NCBI GenBank assembly: GCA_030432875.1
Contig: JAUILP010000007.1
Coordinates: 1-64,000 of the forward strand
Direction: 5' to 3'
Source of the DNA: Oligoflexia bacterium
Lineage (GTDB): Bacteria > Bdellovibrionota_B > Oligoflexia > Oligoflexales > JAGOVF01
DNA length: 64,000 nt
Shown piece by piece: positions 63,775-64,000 of this stretch. Positions within the stretch are counted from its first letter, which is position 1, and each line of letters begins with the position of its first letter. The notes under the pieces are model-generated. The model was not told where the DNA came from. It ran no database searches and saw only the letters and a list, made by a program, of their open reading frames with translations. Position numbers and translations under genes: made by a program.

Positions 63775-64000
63775 ATGAAGTTATTAGTCAAGCTTAAAAT
63801 GATTTTACTTTTGCTCACGGGGTTCTGGAATTTATCCCTTTTTGCCAGAGGCTCTTTTCAAATGAAAGGCCTTAAGGGTGACGTTTCTTATCGGTGTTAC
63901 TATCACATTACATGGAAAATAATGGATAAAAAAACAACGTCAGTTCCTGAAAACTGCTTACTTCATGTTGGTACGGGAAGTTTTGTGGTACTCGCTTATC
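63775..64000 (+). CDS. exported protein, truncated at window edge
   Basis: An open frame starts at ATG 63775, seven bases after the sensor stop, and runs off the right edge after 75 codons. It begins MKLLVKLKMILLLLTGFWNL, a signal peptide, and continues with a polar, Cys-containing segment. The end of the visible part (HVGTGSFVVLAY) is reminiscent of FecR-type domains, but too little is visible to decide. Spacing suggests it is in the same operon. Confidence 0.55.
   Translation, partial: MKLLVKLKMILLLLTGFWNLSLFARGSFQMKGLKGDVSYRCYYHITWKIMDKKTTSVPENCLLHVGTGSFVVLAY

Noticed and set aside
1-64000. tRNA, rRNA or CRISPR loci
   Set aside because: No cloverleaf-type GGTTCGAATCC blocks, rRNA motifs or regularly spaced repeats were seen by eye in the intergenic spaces; a tRNAscan-SE run would settle this.

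Overview
The window looks like chromosome of a diderm (Gram-negative) bacterium of moderate to low GC (about 40% by eye). It carries LptD and an LptE-like lipoprotein, BamD, a TonB-type protein, MurJ, many predicted lipoproteins, and outer-membrane barrels ending in aromatic residues. The mix of an H1-tailed HU protein, orphan prepilins, a CotH-like lipoprotein and a MotAB-type motor without flagellar genes suggests a Bdellovibrionota/Oligoflexia-like or other deep deltaproteobacterial-type lineage; that placement is inference. No rRNA, tRNA, CRISPR array, transposase or prophage was recognised.

Layout. 0.3-5.7 kb: an RGG-tailed protein, an M14 carboxypeptidase, and a three-gene prepilin operon whose first member carries a C-terminal Hint (intein/hedgehog-like) domain. 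5.8-13 kb: envelope genes (membrane-anchored unknown, MurJ, a barrel, BamD, TonB, lytic transglycosylase). 13-19 kb: class V aminotransferase, etfBA, ClC channel and MFS transporter. 19-21 kb: two poorly conserved exported proteins with repeats. 21-26.6 kb: TolC-like protein plus RND pump without an adaptor gene. 26.7-32.4 kb: xseAB with an extended XseA, CotH-like lipoprotein, a Cys-rich STAS-like protein, LptE-like. 32.4-39.3 kb (minus strand): lptD, rluA-type synthase, hutI, cysS. 39.5-42.7 kb: small and lipoprotein unknowns. 43-46.5 kb: argH and argG divergent from argR, with two palindromic ARG-box-like operators between. 46.5-53.6 kb: receiver-only regulator, extended AroB, HutD, hydrolase, HU-like protein, aconitase. 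54-56.5 kb: CAP-domain lipoprotein, barrel and cyclophilin.

The most striking region is 56.7-64 kb. One polypeptide joins a signal peptide, a FliF-like periplasmic domain, a transmembrane helix and a FliG-like cytoplasmic half. It is followed by MotA and MotB homologues, then a two-TM sensor with a Cache-like periplasmic part and a degenerate SpoIIE/PP2C-like cytoplasmic part, and a truncated exported protein at the window edge. Divergent to it lie a PEGA/TPR-like lipoprotein and a barrel-like protein. No other flagellar gene is in view, so this looks like a compact stator-driven envelope motor of unknown output.
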